DNA of 64,000 bases from Lycorma delicatula (lineage: Eukaryota; Arthropoda; Insecta; Hemiptera; Fulgoridae): assembly GCF_047948215.1 (NCBI RefSeq), contig NC_134467.1:34202020-34266019 (forward strand). Reading direction: 5' to 3'. Positions within the stretch are counted from its first letter, which is position 1. Every line of letters begins with the position of its first letter. The translations under genes were made by a program, and so were the position numbers. Shown piece by piece: positions 10,391-21,284 of this stretch. Below the pieces are notes generated by a model that saw nothing but the letters and a program-made list of their open reading frames with translations, was not told the origin of the DNA and did no database searches.

Positions 10391-11328
10391 ACTTCCTTGT
10401 ACGAAGTAAAGGGGTATTGTGATCGCGAAAAATTTCGGTTTTCAGATTTCAATGGAAATATCCATTTTGACCATCCCTGAATCCATTTTGACTAGTTTCG
10501 GGGTGACTTCTGTACGTACGTAGAAATATCATATGAATCAAAAACGATTAGCCGTAGGAAGTTGAAATTTTGGATTTAGCATTGTTGTAAAATGTAATTT
10601 GCACCTCCCTTTTTGATTGCAATCGACTAGGACCTTTTCTTAACTACAGTAATACGTCCGGATTGAGAGCTTTTCAATAATATATCATAAGTAATACTTA
10701 TTTTCATTGGTTCCAGAGTTATAGCCAAATAAAATTTTAATTAATGAAATATTTGAAACTTACAAGGGAAAAGTACATCGGTTCGAATACTAATAACCCA
10801 GCAATTGCGACTCCTCCGGAAAAGGGGACGCATTGCTCCCTCCTTACAGATAGTGCCCCGTTGTGGCGTATTCCTGCTAGCCTATTAAAGAGTTAGCACC
10901 GAAAGGACTTCAGTGGACGGTCTGAAGGGGAATTACGTCGGGAGGACAGGCTTTATAAGCCTAGCCTTCCGCGGTCGGCCCGTAAAATGGGTTCGATAAC
11001 GCTGGTATAACAACGGAATTGGAATGCAATTAAATCCGTCCTTAAAACACTAAATTAATAAACAAAACTTGTAAAAATTAGACCCGCTATATAAAATTAA
11101 CCAATTAAAAAAACAAGCCCGATTAGAATGATCCAGCAGCAAGGGACTCTGTCCAGGTTCTGCGATGGAGTAGGGAGTAATAGACTCCTGCCAACTTTGC
11201 ATTCCATTCCATTCCATCGAATACTACTTCATTTCCTTTTTTTAACTTTTTTTAAAATTTAAATATATTGATTTATTAATGATTATATACCGCGATTATA
11301 AAATGATTTTTACAATAAATAATAATTA

Positions 11329-11370
<42 letters not shown>

Positions 11371-11456
11371 TAAAAAAATCATAAGTTGTTAGTGAAATAA
11401 AATTTTAAGTACTTTTAGAAGTGTATATATGTAATTAATTAGGCGTCCAAGGAAGT
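10391..11456. mobile_element. X-family repeat, interrupted by a 424-bp retroposon
   Basis: The left end ACTTCCTTGTACG and the complement of the right end at 11444-11456 (ACTTCCTTGGACG) match at 12 of 13 bases. Inside are ATTGCAATCGACTAGGACC, ATATATCATAAGTAATACTT, ATTTTCATTGGTTCC and AATTTTAATTAATGAAATAT, all recurring in the 20225-21284 copy, whose right end carries the exact 13-bp ACTTCCTTGTACG. No protein is encoded, so this looks like a non-autonomous element. An AAT run sits at about 11330-11362. Confidence 0.6.
10793..11216 (+). mobile_element. unclassified retroposon with (ATTCC)n tail
   Basis: A 424-bp GC-richer insert inside X, flanked by the 10-bp direct repeat TCGAATACTA at 10783-10792 and 11217-11226. 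It ends in repeated ATTCC units. A variable-length direct repeat plus a simple-repeat tail is the signature of target-primed retroposition. I could not match its body (AATAACCCAGCAATTGCGAC onwards) to a LINE protein; it may be a SINE or a LINE 3' UTR. Confidence 0.75.
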
Positions 11457-11476
11457 CCATATGTGGACTTCCTTGG
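11447..11476. repeat. inverted repeat at the X right end
   Basis: Arms CCAAGGAAGTCCA and TGGACTTCCTTGG are perfectly complementary (13 bp) around a 4-base loop. Confidence 0.9.
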
Positions 11477-11689
11477 ACTTCCTGTGTAGGCGTCCATATG
11501 TGGTGTCCAAATGAGATTTTTTTTAAAGGATCTATTTGGCGGTGGATTTTAATTTTTTTTTATGAAAACCATTTAATGAAGCTTTTTTTATATAAAAAAA
11601 TAAAGGGAAAGAACAATATTTATAAAATAAATACTATATACAATTTTTTTTCATTATTTTATAAGTACTTATAAATAAACCTGACAATA

Positions 11690-12488
11690 CAGTTGTAGGA
11701 ATTTCCCGTCACACGGCTTTTTTCTAATGCTTGGTTTACATGTACAACTTAATTAAAAATATTTAACATTTTATTTAAATATAATATTTTTGTTTATTTA
11801 ATTCAATGATTATAACTAAAGCGGGCGCCCATACTCGTATTTTATTCGCGCGGATATGGCGGTACTAGCAACTACTTTAAATACGATTCACTTATTTAAA
11901 TCTACCGGTCATCTGTGACGTCATAACATAGCGACCGACTACACTACCGTCAGTACTACACTAGCGCTCCTTGTGGTGACAGGGTGTATTAATGAATCAG
12001 TATACCCACTTAACCAGTAGTTTATTTAGAGCATTCTTTAGGGTAAGGATGCAAATTTTCAAAACAGTTTTTTTGAAATATTACTTTTAAATGTTAACAA
12101 ATGTGCTTAGAAAAATAAGATCTTAATTAGTTTAAATTACGAAATACTGAGGGTGACCTTGGTTTACAGCCTCACCCCATTGACCTTTTAATTTGAAAAT
12201 TTAATGTCATCAATGTCCCATATATAGAAATAATCTGACCAATTATGGTCAAAATCGGTCGAGTAGTTCTGGATATATAAGGTGATTTAGGGTGCGACAC
12301 CGAACACAAACGTACATTCCAACATCCGGAAAATTACCATCCGGTTTTTAGTTTTTTGGTATCAAAAAACTCTCTTAGGTATCAAAACGTAAAGATATGA
12401 ATACCACATGTGCCTAAATTGGAATGATTATAATAATTTCCCTTCTAAAGCTATAGCTCTGCTATAGCGCTAGTCAGAAAAGTAAAAA
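11690..12488 (+). mobile_element. Y-family repeat, about 800 bp
   Basis: A compact Y copy with both modules: CAGTTGTAGGAATTTCCCGT at the start, GGCGGTACTAGCAAC and CTGTGACGTCATAACATAGC in the 5' module, and GGTCGAGTAGTTCTGGATAT and GCTATAGCGCTAGTCAG in the 3' module. It has no coding content and no foreign insertion. Confidence 0.7.
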
Positions 12489-12829
12489 TTAATTAAATTT
12501 TTTTCTGAAAGTTAAGTTTAAAAAAATAAAATTGAATTCATCTTTTTACAATGAAAAATTACTCCGTTTGAAATATTTTATGATGAATATAAGCTATAAG
12601 TTATACGTACATACTGTGTGTTCTTAAATTAAATAACAAAATTTCCATTTATAAACAAATTTTTTTCGTACTGAACGATCTCGTTAAAAAAGATTAATTT
12701 TTTAATAAATGAGGTAAATTGTAGCAATGAGTAGTATATACTCGCATTAAAATAAAACATAATATAAATACGTTAATGTAGAACGACACCTCACGACAAT
12801 TTTTTCTTTTTTCTCTCTAATCTCATGAC
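12489..12829. other. AT-rich unannotated stretch
   Basis: No supported gene or repeat seen. Confidence 0.5.
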
Positions 12830-13190
12830 TGGTTGATGCAATCTTCTATTCTCTTCCCTTCTGCAACAACATCTGAAGTTTTGAGCATCCTTCCTTTTGT
12901 AAGGGAAGATGCCGCCTTGTGACAGTGTCGGTCACCACAGCATCTCCTCCGTTCCTAGTCCGATGGGCTTTACCGGAGTTCCTATTTACATCCTCTAAAC
13001 TTAATAATACGACACAGTCATCACTTTGGCCTGATTCAGGATGCCATCGTTGCAGATGTCTCTGTAGACGTGCTTACCCAACTTACTACGTGGACATCCT
13101 TGGTATGGCCTCGTTTAACCACGACTACCTATCATAACTTACTGCCCTCAAACATTAAATTAACCGATTTTTGTAAGCCTGATTCCTGTT
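12830..13190 (-). mobile_element. R1-like LINE 3' UTR fragment
   Basis: On the minus strand the block CTCCGGTAAAGCCCATCGGA followed by CTAGGAACGGAGGAGATG recurs at 45127-45180 (plus) and near 50085-50140 (plus). In those places it lies downstream of R1-like protein remnants, so this is read as an orphan 3' UTR of the same group. No reliable coding part is visible. Confidence 0.55.
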
Positions 13191-13829
13191 CCCTCTTCTA
13201 CCACCGACGGTTTCGTATAAAAACTCTTCCTATATCTAACTTCAATTAGAATATGCTTTCAAATTATTACTTGAATGAGTCTTGAAAAATTAAAAATACT
13301 ATCCTCGTATAACAAAACAAGTGTTGATCCCAACAACGAATATTTTGTCCTACAATTTGATTTACTCAAAAGTCTTCTTGATTTACTTAAAAATCAAGAA
13401 ACAGATTCACAAATTTAATATACCTCTAATGTAAGCATAACCTTCTTCTCTGCTCTGATTTCCTGTCGGGAGTAAGGTCAATTTCTACACTCTCCTATAC
13501 CGCATCACAGATTTCTCCATACATCCACTCATCCTAACAACGAATATCTCAGCTAACCTCTGTACTGTTTCTAAATAAAATTCCAATTTTTCGAACCTTT
13601 CTTTGTTTTATTCAATTTATGTTACGCTATTTTGGTCAGATTGAAATAAAACTCTGAACAAAACCTTTAAAAAATAAACTTATTCGTTTTATTATTCTGT
13701 AATAATAATTAACAGGTATTTTTTTTCATTTTATATTAAATTTATACTACAATATTTCTTATTTTTCTTTTTACAACTTTTATATGTTTATTACAAATTT
13801 ATTGTACGTAAATATAAAAAAACGTGTTT
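13191..13829. other. AT-rich unannotated stretch
   Basis: No supported gene or repeat seen. Confidence 0.5.
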
Positions 13830-14110
13830 TTTTTTTACCCAAATTTCTCGAAAAATACCGCAGATAAGGTTCTGAAACAATTTTATTAGATTTTTCACTC
13901 AAAGTAATTACGAATTTTTTCCGTTAATCAACGTCCTAAAACTTTTAATGCGACTTGATTTCATCAGTATATCTGAAATTCAAGAGAAAACTTACATTAT
14001 CCGTAACTCGCAAAAGAAATATTTTAGGAAATATGTTTATATGAATTTTTCTATTATTTTCAGAAACAGGTTATGATTTTCTGGGAATAAATTCGTGATA
14101 CACGCTGTAT
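13830..14110 (-). repeat. W-family interspersed repeat
   Basis: The complement of the block with ATTATTTTCAGAAACAGG and ATGTTTATATGAATTTTTCT matches 28340-28620 (plus). Related copies sit at 15905-16290 and 37035-37215. No coding content. Confidence 0.6.
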
Positions 14111-15059
14111 ATAGATTTTATTAATTATTTCAATATCATAAGCTGAACTTAGTAACGTTTGACGACATAAATAAATGTACAGTGGGGTGGGGTGATAAAT
14201 ATTTCCGGTAAAAATTTTCCTTTGTTCTGAAAAAAAAAAAATGGAAACAATAAAAATTATAAAAATATTTATTTTTTTTATGATACAACATATTTAATTT
14301 TCCTTTTTAATTTATTATAACGGTAATTGTCAATAATAAAAGAAGAATTAATATTTTTTTTTTAATTGGTAAATGGTTTTTTAATTATATAAAACATTTT
14401 AATAACCTATGCGTTTATATTAAATATTATCTACCTAGCAACCATTAGTGCATTAGGCTTTATTATAGTAGTATATTTATACACTGAAAAAGATAATTAG
14501 TTTTTTATATTCAACTATATATATATATATATATATACACTGAATAGTATTCAATTTATTATTAATGATGGCAAAGGAATATTAAAATATAAACATAATT
14601 TAAAATGAAAAACAATAACTGTTTATCATTATAAAAAAAAGGAAATTAATTTAAAAGTTATAGAACTGAGATAATAAATATGCATTATTATAAAAATATA
14701 GGATAAAAAGAAAAGAGGTAAAATGTCACGGTTAATTAAAAAGCTGAAGGTAACTCTTTCCATAATAATTCTCTACTATTATAAAAACAGTGATGTTTTA
14801 GACAATAATCAATAGACATTTTTTTTCTAAAAAATTAGTAAAGTTTAAGAAAGTTCTTAGGCGAAAAAGGTTTCAATAAATATGGTAGGCATTTGCAGTA
14901 CCTATAATTTAAGCTTTTCGACGTTGAATTTCGTTAATTATTTACTTCAAAAAAACGAAAAATTGTTAAAAATGGTTGTTTTTTGCAACCCCAATAATTA
15001 TTGGAAATTTATTTTATTTTTTTATTATTATAAAAATTAAATTTTTTATTAATACAAAA
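14111..15059. other. AT-rich unannotated stretch
   Basis: Contains a short TA run near 14516-14536. No supported gene seen. Confidence 0.5.
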
Positions 15060-15900
15060 GTTTGTGGATCTCTGAGATGGCAGACGCCGTCTAAGTGATG
15101 CACAAACTTAGGATTGCTTGGAAAGACTATGGGTTGTCGGGCCGTCAAATATACATGGTGTACCAAGGTGTCTTCGAAAGAATGACATTATACGCGGCGC
15201 CCGTTTGAGCGCATACATTGGTTATGAATAGAGCACTTCTTCAAAATTTAAGGAGTACCCAGCGAAGTACCTAAATTGTATGACTGGTGTTTTTCAACCA
15301 ATCTCCTACGAGGCTATCGCCGTAATGAGAAAGGCTCACCCTATCGATTTAGTGGTGAAAGTTCGGACAGCCACGTGGAGATTGTGAAGAGAACGGGAAG
15401 CCGAGGTATTTGGGATGCGGTTTCAAGCCGGGCCAGTACCGGAGCGGAACGGTTATTACAATGCACCAGATCTAAATTTCGTTCAGTTTCCCATCTTTCG
15501 CCTGCGGAAGAGACTGCAGAGCCTCAGGATGGAAGCACGACAGCTGGAATAGGACACCACAACTAAGAGAAGATCCTTGTATAAGTTTATACAGGATGTG
15601 AGGGATGGTATACCTCCAGCTCGTTTATAAGGGCAACGGATGACCGGGTGCTCACTAACCATGTTAATATAAACCAATATCTGTTTCGGTTCCGCCTGGC
15701 AACTGATGAGCTATGCGTCTGCGACGAGGTTCAGTCAAATAAACACATGATTTTTTACTGCTCTGGTTCTGGGAAGGCCAGTGATCGGACCACCCTGGAA
15801 TTTAGAGGTCAACGGGAAAACTGGCCACTCACAAGTGGCGAGAGCCGCATTGTCGTGAAAAATTCTGACACAAAGCGCCTAAAGAAATTTTCACTTTAGT
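15060..15900 (+). pseudogene. R1-like LINE, C-terminal part of ORF2
   Basis: Frame-shifting pieces read like the region downstream of an R1-clade reverse transcriptase: TGVFQPISYEAIAVMRKAHP then IDLVVKVRTATWRL near 15285-15390, MEARQLEWDTTTKRRSLYKF then IQDVR near 15530-15600, and NINQYLFRFRLATDELCVCD then EVQSNKHMIFYC near 15660-15765. The last part forms a CxC-x-H-x-C cysteine motif typical of the C-terminus of R1-type elements. A paralogous remnant is at 19540-19870. Stops at several points show it is dead. The RT catalytic core is not within this fragment. Confidence 0.7.
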
Positions 15901-15904
15901 ATAT

Positions 15905-16290
15905 AAAATGTATTCTTGAAAAATGTAATAAAATTTCTAGATGTGTTCTAGTGAAAAAATAAAGAATTTTGTATAAATATATGTTTTGAAAACATTTCGT
16001 TAGCGAGTGAAAGATTTTCCCCTGATTTCTGTGCCTTCGGTTAAATTTTATCAGACTGTAATTCTTGGAATTAAGGAGCAAATTTAGTGGATTTACAAAT
16101 AAAAACTGAGCTATAAAAAACCTGAAAAGTAAAACAGGTCCCAGAATTGTTTATTTAGTAGTTTTTTGAAAACTCTTGATGTAAAATAACTTAGTTAAAT
16201 GGATAACAAACAAAAAATTACTTTTAAACAAAACTTGTACAGAATCTTATTCTCAGTAAAATTGTATGAATTAAGCCACAGAAATTTAAT
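15905..16290 (+). repeat. W-family interspersed repeat
   Basis: Shares GATTTCTGTGCCTTC and the AAAACCTGAAAAGTAAAACA-type segment with the W copies at 28330-28620 and 37035-37215. It follows the R1-like remnant directly. Confidence 0.5.
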
Positions 16291-16940
16291 ACAAAAGTTA
16301 GAACTTTGAAGTATATTAAAACAAAAAAATATCAAAATGTGACAGATTTTTACTAGGTATTAAAAAAAAAAAATTACGGAAAAGAAAAGAAAATTATTAA
16401 AAAAATATACTTTACATAAACAATAACAATTTTAAATATTAAAAATAAAACAAAATATCATTCAAAATCATCATCAAATCAGCAATACATCTCTCAATCC
16501 AGTTCAACTAATACAAAATAAACCTGCTGCAAAATGGAAAACCACTAAAACACTAATCGTCGAGTTGTGGCCAAGGATCCACTTCGGCGAAGGACATTTT
16601 CAACAATTGATATAATTGTTTCTAAATTAGTTATTTTTTAGTTTTCTAAAATACTTAATTCTTTTATTTTGTAATATTGAAAATTTTGTTAAGTTTATTG
16701 CGTAGTTAAGATCTGTCACATTTTTATTTCCTTTATTTTTATTAAATTTAGAAATTCTTAGGTTTTATTTTTTTTTGTCTCTGAGGACTTTATTCATAGC
16801 AATTTAATCAAAATAAAATAATATTTAAAATTTTTATTGAAATTTTCTTTTTCTTAATTCCCTACTTAACAACATATTTTTACACCAAACATGAAAAGTG
16901 TGTTTTTCGATCCCAATCTTTTGCCATTTAAAGGAAACGT
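16291..16940. other. AT-rich unannotated stretch
   Basis: No supported gene or repeat seen. Confidence 0.5.
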
Positions 16941-16949
16941 CTGATTCCC

Positions 16950-17790
16950 ATGATTGAGCCGTGTGCCCGGAGGGAATTTGGCGAGGTGGACTACTACCTT
17001 GCCCAGTTCCTTTCGGGTTACGGGGGGTTTGCTTCCTACCTCGATAGATTGTGCAGGAGGGATGCCTCGGACTGTCTGTACTATGGAGCCGAGGACACAC
17101 CTCAACACAATTTTTATCTGTGCAATAGATAGGCTCATGTAGATGTCAGCTAAAGCTGGAGGGTTTGACCCTGGAAAATAGTTATAGTCATATAAGGGTC
17201 GCTCAAAATGGAATGCTGTCAGGAGGTTTGCCAGCTGTAAGAAGTCAGAAGCAAGTATATAGAAGGAGATGGCTAGCGTGATCGCGGTTAAAGTAGAGCG
17301 GTTGATGTCATATTAACCATGGTAAAAGCCCTCAGCTTAGGCAAAGGCTTGCACCGGACAGCGAAGGGGTGAAGGACAGCCTCTTGCGTAGCCGTCGATC
17401 GTCCGCGATTGCGTGGATGGGCGACGGTGATGATGCAAAAGGACTCTGGATCCCCGGGACTAAGTAATACTTAAATGCGGGTCTGACCTCGTGAAGGACA
17501 AGAACCGATGAAACAGGAGGTTAGTCGATAGGGAATACGCACACATACGCTTTTAACCACAGATCTCAGGAATGGTCGAACTGAGAATGTACAAGACTTC
17601 ACTTCATTTACACTCATACATATCATCCTCATTCATCCTCTGAAGTATTATCTGAACGGTAGTTACCGGAGGCTAAACAGGAAAAGAAAGAAAGGCACAC
17701 ATACGCAACCTTTGTAATATCTTGCGGAACCTGTCTGATACTTCGGTCATAAATGGGGTTCCTCCGATTCATTCAAAAAACTCTTCTGTC
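16950..17790 (+). pseudogene. R1-like LINE 3' end, split by a SINE
   Basis: The peptide REFGEVDYYLAQFLSGYGGF then ASYLDRLCRRDASDCLYYGA then EDTPQHNFYLCNR (about 16965-17131) matches the C-terminal cysteine motif region of R1-clade LINEs (LSGHG, YL, EDT, H, C). The second cysteine is replaced by Tyr (CLYY). A 3' UTR of about 500 bp follows, with GGAGGTTAGTCGATAGGG near 17517 and, after the SINE, AAATGGGGTTCCTCC near 17752. The same 3' UTR words recur at 25440-25545. A SINE at 17551-17695 splits it. Confidence 0.75.
17551..17695 (+). mobile_element. 5'-truncated family S SINE in R1-like 3' UTR
   Basis: It carries the 3' half of the family S SINE (ATCTCAGGAATGGTCGAACT to GGAGGCTAAACAGGAAAAG). 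A perfect 11-bp direct repeat, CACACATACGC, flanks it at 17540-17550 and 17696-17706. The head is missing, so the 5' truncation happened on insertion. Confidence 0.92.
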
Positions 17791-18054
17791 TTTTAACCAA
17801 GATTTTTCAAAAACTACTAAAAATACAAGCCTTGGATCTTTTATTAATTTTTCAGGTCAGGTTGCATATAAAACCAATAAATTTACCACGTAATTGAAGT
17901 TTCAAAAATTACAAGCTGGTGTAACTTTACCAAAATCTCAAAAATCTGGGAAAAATATTTCATCAATCGATACTCACTTTTTTTCTTTCTTTCTTTTTCC
18001 TGTTGATGAGTAAGGCATAAGTTGATGATGAGTAAGGCATTTTAGATACAACAT

Positions 18055-18336
18055 TTTTCTTTTTCCTGTTTAGCCTCTGGTAATTATCGTTCAGATAATA
18101 CTTCAGAGGATGGTAAGTATTAGTGTAAACGAACTGTAGTTTTGTACAATCTCAGTTCGACATTCCTGAGATTTGTTGTTAATTGAAACCCAATCAGTAA
18201 ACAACACCGGTATCAACGATCTAGTATTCAAATCTGTATAAAAATAACTGACTTTACTAGGACTTGAACGCTGGAACTCTCCACTTCCAAATCAGCTGTT
18301 TTAGGAAGACGCGTTCACCATTAGACCAACCCGGTA
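18055..18336 (-). mobile_element. family S SINE, copy 3
   Basis: Minus-strand copy with tail at the left (CCTGTTTAGCCTCTGG complement) and tRNA-like head at the right. Divergent, with no target duplication recognised. Confidence 0.85.
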
Positions 18337-18358
18337 GCTTTTACACACATAACTTTGT

Positions 18359-18643
18359 TTCTTTCTTTTTCCTGTTTAGCCTCCAGTAACTACCTTTTAG
18401 ATAATTCTTCAGAGGATGAATGAGGATGATGTATATGAGTGTAAATGAAGTGTAGTCTTGTACAATCTCAGTTCGACCATTCCTGAGATGTGTGGTTAAT
18501 TGAAACCCAACCGGTATCCAATATATATTATTCAAATCAGTGTAAAAATAACCGACTTTACTAGGACTTGAAGGCTGGAGATCTCGACTTCCAAATCAGC
18601 TGATTTGGGAAGATGCGTTCACCAATAGACCAAACCGGTGGGT
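18359..18643 (-). mobile_element. family S SINE, copy 4
   Basis: Full-length minus-strand copy. It lies 22 bp from copy 3 in the same orientation. No clear target duplication. Confidence 0.87.
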
Positions 18644-18764
18644 AATAGATATTCACTAATGAAGCGTTTCCGAACCTATAATTGAGAATCGTTCGGGTCA
18701 CAATGAATATTCCTCTTTTTTTTTAAATTAATGAATAGTCGTCAATAGTTGGGGTGAATAGCCC

Positions 18765-18875
18765 GGTGGAAATTGTTACCGTACGTAAAGATGCCATAAC
18801 TGGCCGAGATTCGAACCCGGGACCTCAGCATGAAATATCAAGACGGTGCTTATTCAGCCAAACAGATCGGAATAG
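18765..18875 (-). mobile_element. tRNA-like SINE remnant (different head)
   Basis: On the minus strand GGGTTCGAATCTCGG fits a Pol III B box and is followed by CCAGTTATGGCATCTTTACG, close to the family T body at 5080-5100 (GACATGGCATTTTTACATAC). No intact target duplication is seen. Confidence 0.6.
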
Positions 18876-19026
18876 AGTTTTAATCTGTGCCATAATAACA
18901 TAATATATATTATTCAAATAAGTTATTATTTAACATTATATTACAGCATAAATCAAAATATAGTTAAATTATTTTATTTATTTTGTTTCGGTGTGTATGG
19001 GCATGTGAATCTCAATAAGAGAAATA

Positions 19027-19031
<5 letters not shown>

Positions 19032-19065
<34 letters not shown>
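19032..19065. repeat. (TA)n microsatellite
   Basis: AT dinucleotide run of about 17 units. Confidence 0.95.
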
Positions 19066-19069
<4 letters not shown>

Positions 19070-19539
19070 CGCAGGCATAAACTGTATATATACACTTACA
19101 AAGTGAATAATAGCAAATACGCTAACAGTATCTCTAACAGTTTATATCTATCAGGTACCTTTCTAATTTGTGTAAAATAACATGCCTTTCCTAAATTAAT
19201 ACCTCCGGCAGAGTCTTCAAAGTGTTAAATTTCTGCATAAACATTCACGCCTCATTTACCTAAATTTCAAATAAACATAGAGAGAATGTTTCACTACACA
19301 AGTTGTATCACGTTGTTTTAATAATTATTGCTTCAGGTACATCCACTAATACATGTAAACCAAGTTTACATCGATTGTAACTGTAAAATTATTTGTAACA
19401 AGAGTTTTTTTCCAACAAATATTTCATTCGTTTTAGTTTTATTAAACTTAATTCCAATTATAATATAATCATAATTTCCTAAGAGAAAGAAATTATATTC
19501 CATTAATTTCAGGTTTTGTATAAAAAAAAAAAAATTTAA

Positions 19540-20250
19540 ATTTATGTTACGTAAACCATGTTAATTTAAACCAATATTTGTGTCGGTTTCACCAGGCAGC
19601 TGATGAGCTGTGCGTATGTGAGGAGTTTTAGTCAAATGAACACCTGATATTCAACTGTCCTGCTCTTGATGAGGGGCGAGGCAGAGACCGGGTCACTCTG
19701 GAACATAGAGGTCAAGGGGAAAATTAGCCACTCACAAGCGGCGAGTCAATATGGCAAAAGCCGCATTGTCGGACCGTGTGGGAGTTCCTTGATGCGGTTG
19801 TTTTGTTCAACCAACATCAGTAGTTTACTTAAGAGAAAAGACTCCTACCGAACTGCTGTGGGAAAATAACCTAGAGATATATATATGGCTGACCACTAGC
19901 CAATTAAGGCTTCAAGCGGTTTAATATGGTAGACAGGTACTTGTTGGCATTCAGCAACCTAGGAGTGGCAACGAATTACTGTCTCCACGAAATGTATTTT
20001 AATTTATGAATGTCATATATATTTATAGTAGTTGACGAGGTGCGCCTAAAATATGTCAAGTGAACGATTCGGACACCTAATTCGGTGGTGTATAGCACCG
20101 CTCTTACGCTGATAGGTATGCTTTAGGAGCTATTTAGGATACGGTCGGTTCAATTGTTTGAAGATCAGTAACCGTTTGTAGCACAGACATTTGGTCGTAT
20201 GATTTAGAGCGACTGAATGGTGTGGTGGCGGGAGAAATGCCAAGCAAACC
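19540..20250 (+). pseudogene. R1-like LINE 3' end
   Basis: The stretch from about 19560 reads HVNLNQYLCRFHQAADELCV then CEEF, stop, SNEHLIFNCPALDEGRGRDR, giving a CxC-x-H-x-C motif close to the copy at 15660. A stop interrupts it. A non-coding 3' UTR follows from about 19870 (GGCTGACCACTAGCCAATTA) to GCGACTGAATGGTGTGGTGG near 20209-20228, after which X-family sequence begins. The 3' UTR and X segment are tandemly duplicated. Confidence 0.7.
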
Positions 20251-20994
20251 GATCTTGTTTGCATCTCCATTTTTTTTATTGCAATCGACTTGACCAAAAA
20301 TTTCCAAAAAGCCCAAAATCCAAAAAAATTTGGATTTTGAACTTTTTCGTAACTGATGTAATAAGCCCTCATTGAGAGGTTTTCAACGATATATCATAAC
20401 TGGTACTTATTTTCATTGGTTCCGAACTGCTGTGGGAAGCTAACCTAGAGATATATATATGGCTGACCACTAGCCAATTAAGGCTTCAAGCGGTTTAATA
20501 TGGTAGACAGGTACTTGTTGGCATTCAGCAACCAAGGAGTGGCAACGAATTACTGTCTCCACGAAATGAATTTTAATTTATGAATGTCATATATATTTAT
20601 AGTAGTTGACGAGGTGCGCCTAAAATATGTCAAGTGAACGATTCGGACACCTAATTCGGTGGTGTATAGCACCGCTCTTACGCTGATAGGTATGCTTTAG
20701 GAGCTGTTTAGGATACGGTCGGTAACTGTTTGAAGATCAGTAACCGTTTGTAGCACAGACATTTGGTCGTATGATTTAGAGCGACTGAATGGTGTGGTGG
20801 CGGGAGAAATGCCAAGCAAACCGATCTTGTTTGCATCTCCATTTTTTTATTGCAATCGACTTGACCAAAAATTTCCAAAAAGCCCAAAATCCAAAAAAAT
20901 TTGGATTTTGAACTTTTTCGTAACTGATGTAATAAGCCCTCATTGAGAGGTTTTCAACGATATATCATAACTGGTACTTATTTTCACTGGTTCC
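19848..20994. repeat. 574-bp tandem duplication, two near-identical units
   Basis: Unit 1 begins at CCGAACTGCTGTGGG (19848) and unit 2 at the same words (20422). I saw only a handful of differences: CTAGG/CAAGG, a small change in TTCAATTG/TAACTG, one T in a homopolymer, and CATTGG/CACTGG. Each unit spans the LINE 3' UTR and the first part of the X repeat. Confidence 0.93.
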
Positions 20995-21284
20995 TGAGTT
21001 GTATCCAAATGAAATTTTAATTAATGAAATATTTGGATATTAGAAGAGGAAGATACATCGGTACGAATCAGAGTTCATCTCCTTCTTTTTAACTTTTTTT
21101 TTTTTTTTTATTTTAATTATATTGATTTATTAATAATTATTAACCTCTGATTGTTAAAAGAAAATTACCATAAATAATAACAATAAAGAAAAATCATGAA
21201 AAAATATCAGAAGTTATTAATGAAATAAAATTTTATGTATTTTTAAAAATGTGTTTATTTAATTTAATAGGCGTACAAGGAAGT
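20225..21284. mobile_element. X-family repeat
   Basis: It shares ATTGCAATCGACTTGACC, ATATATCATAACTGGTACTT and ATTTTAATTAATGAAATATT with the copy at 10391-11456. Its right end at 21272-21284 complements to ACTTCCTTGTACG. The left end is replaced by the R1-like 3' UTR, and part of it is present twice because of the tandem duplication. Confidence 0.6.
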
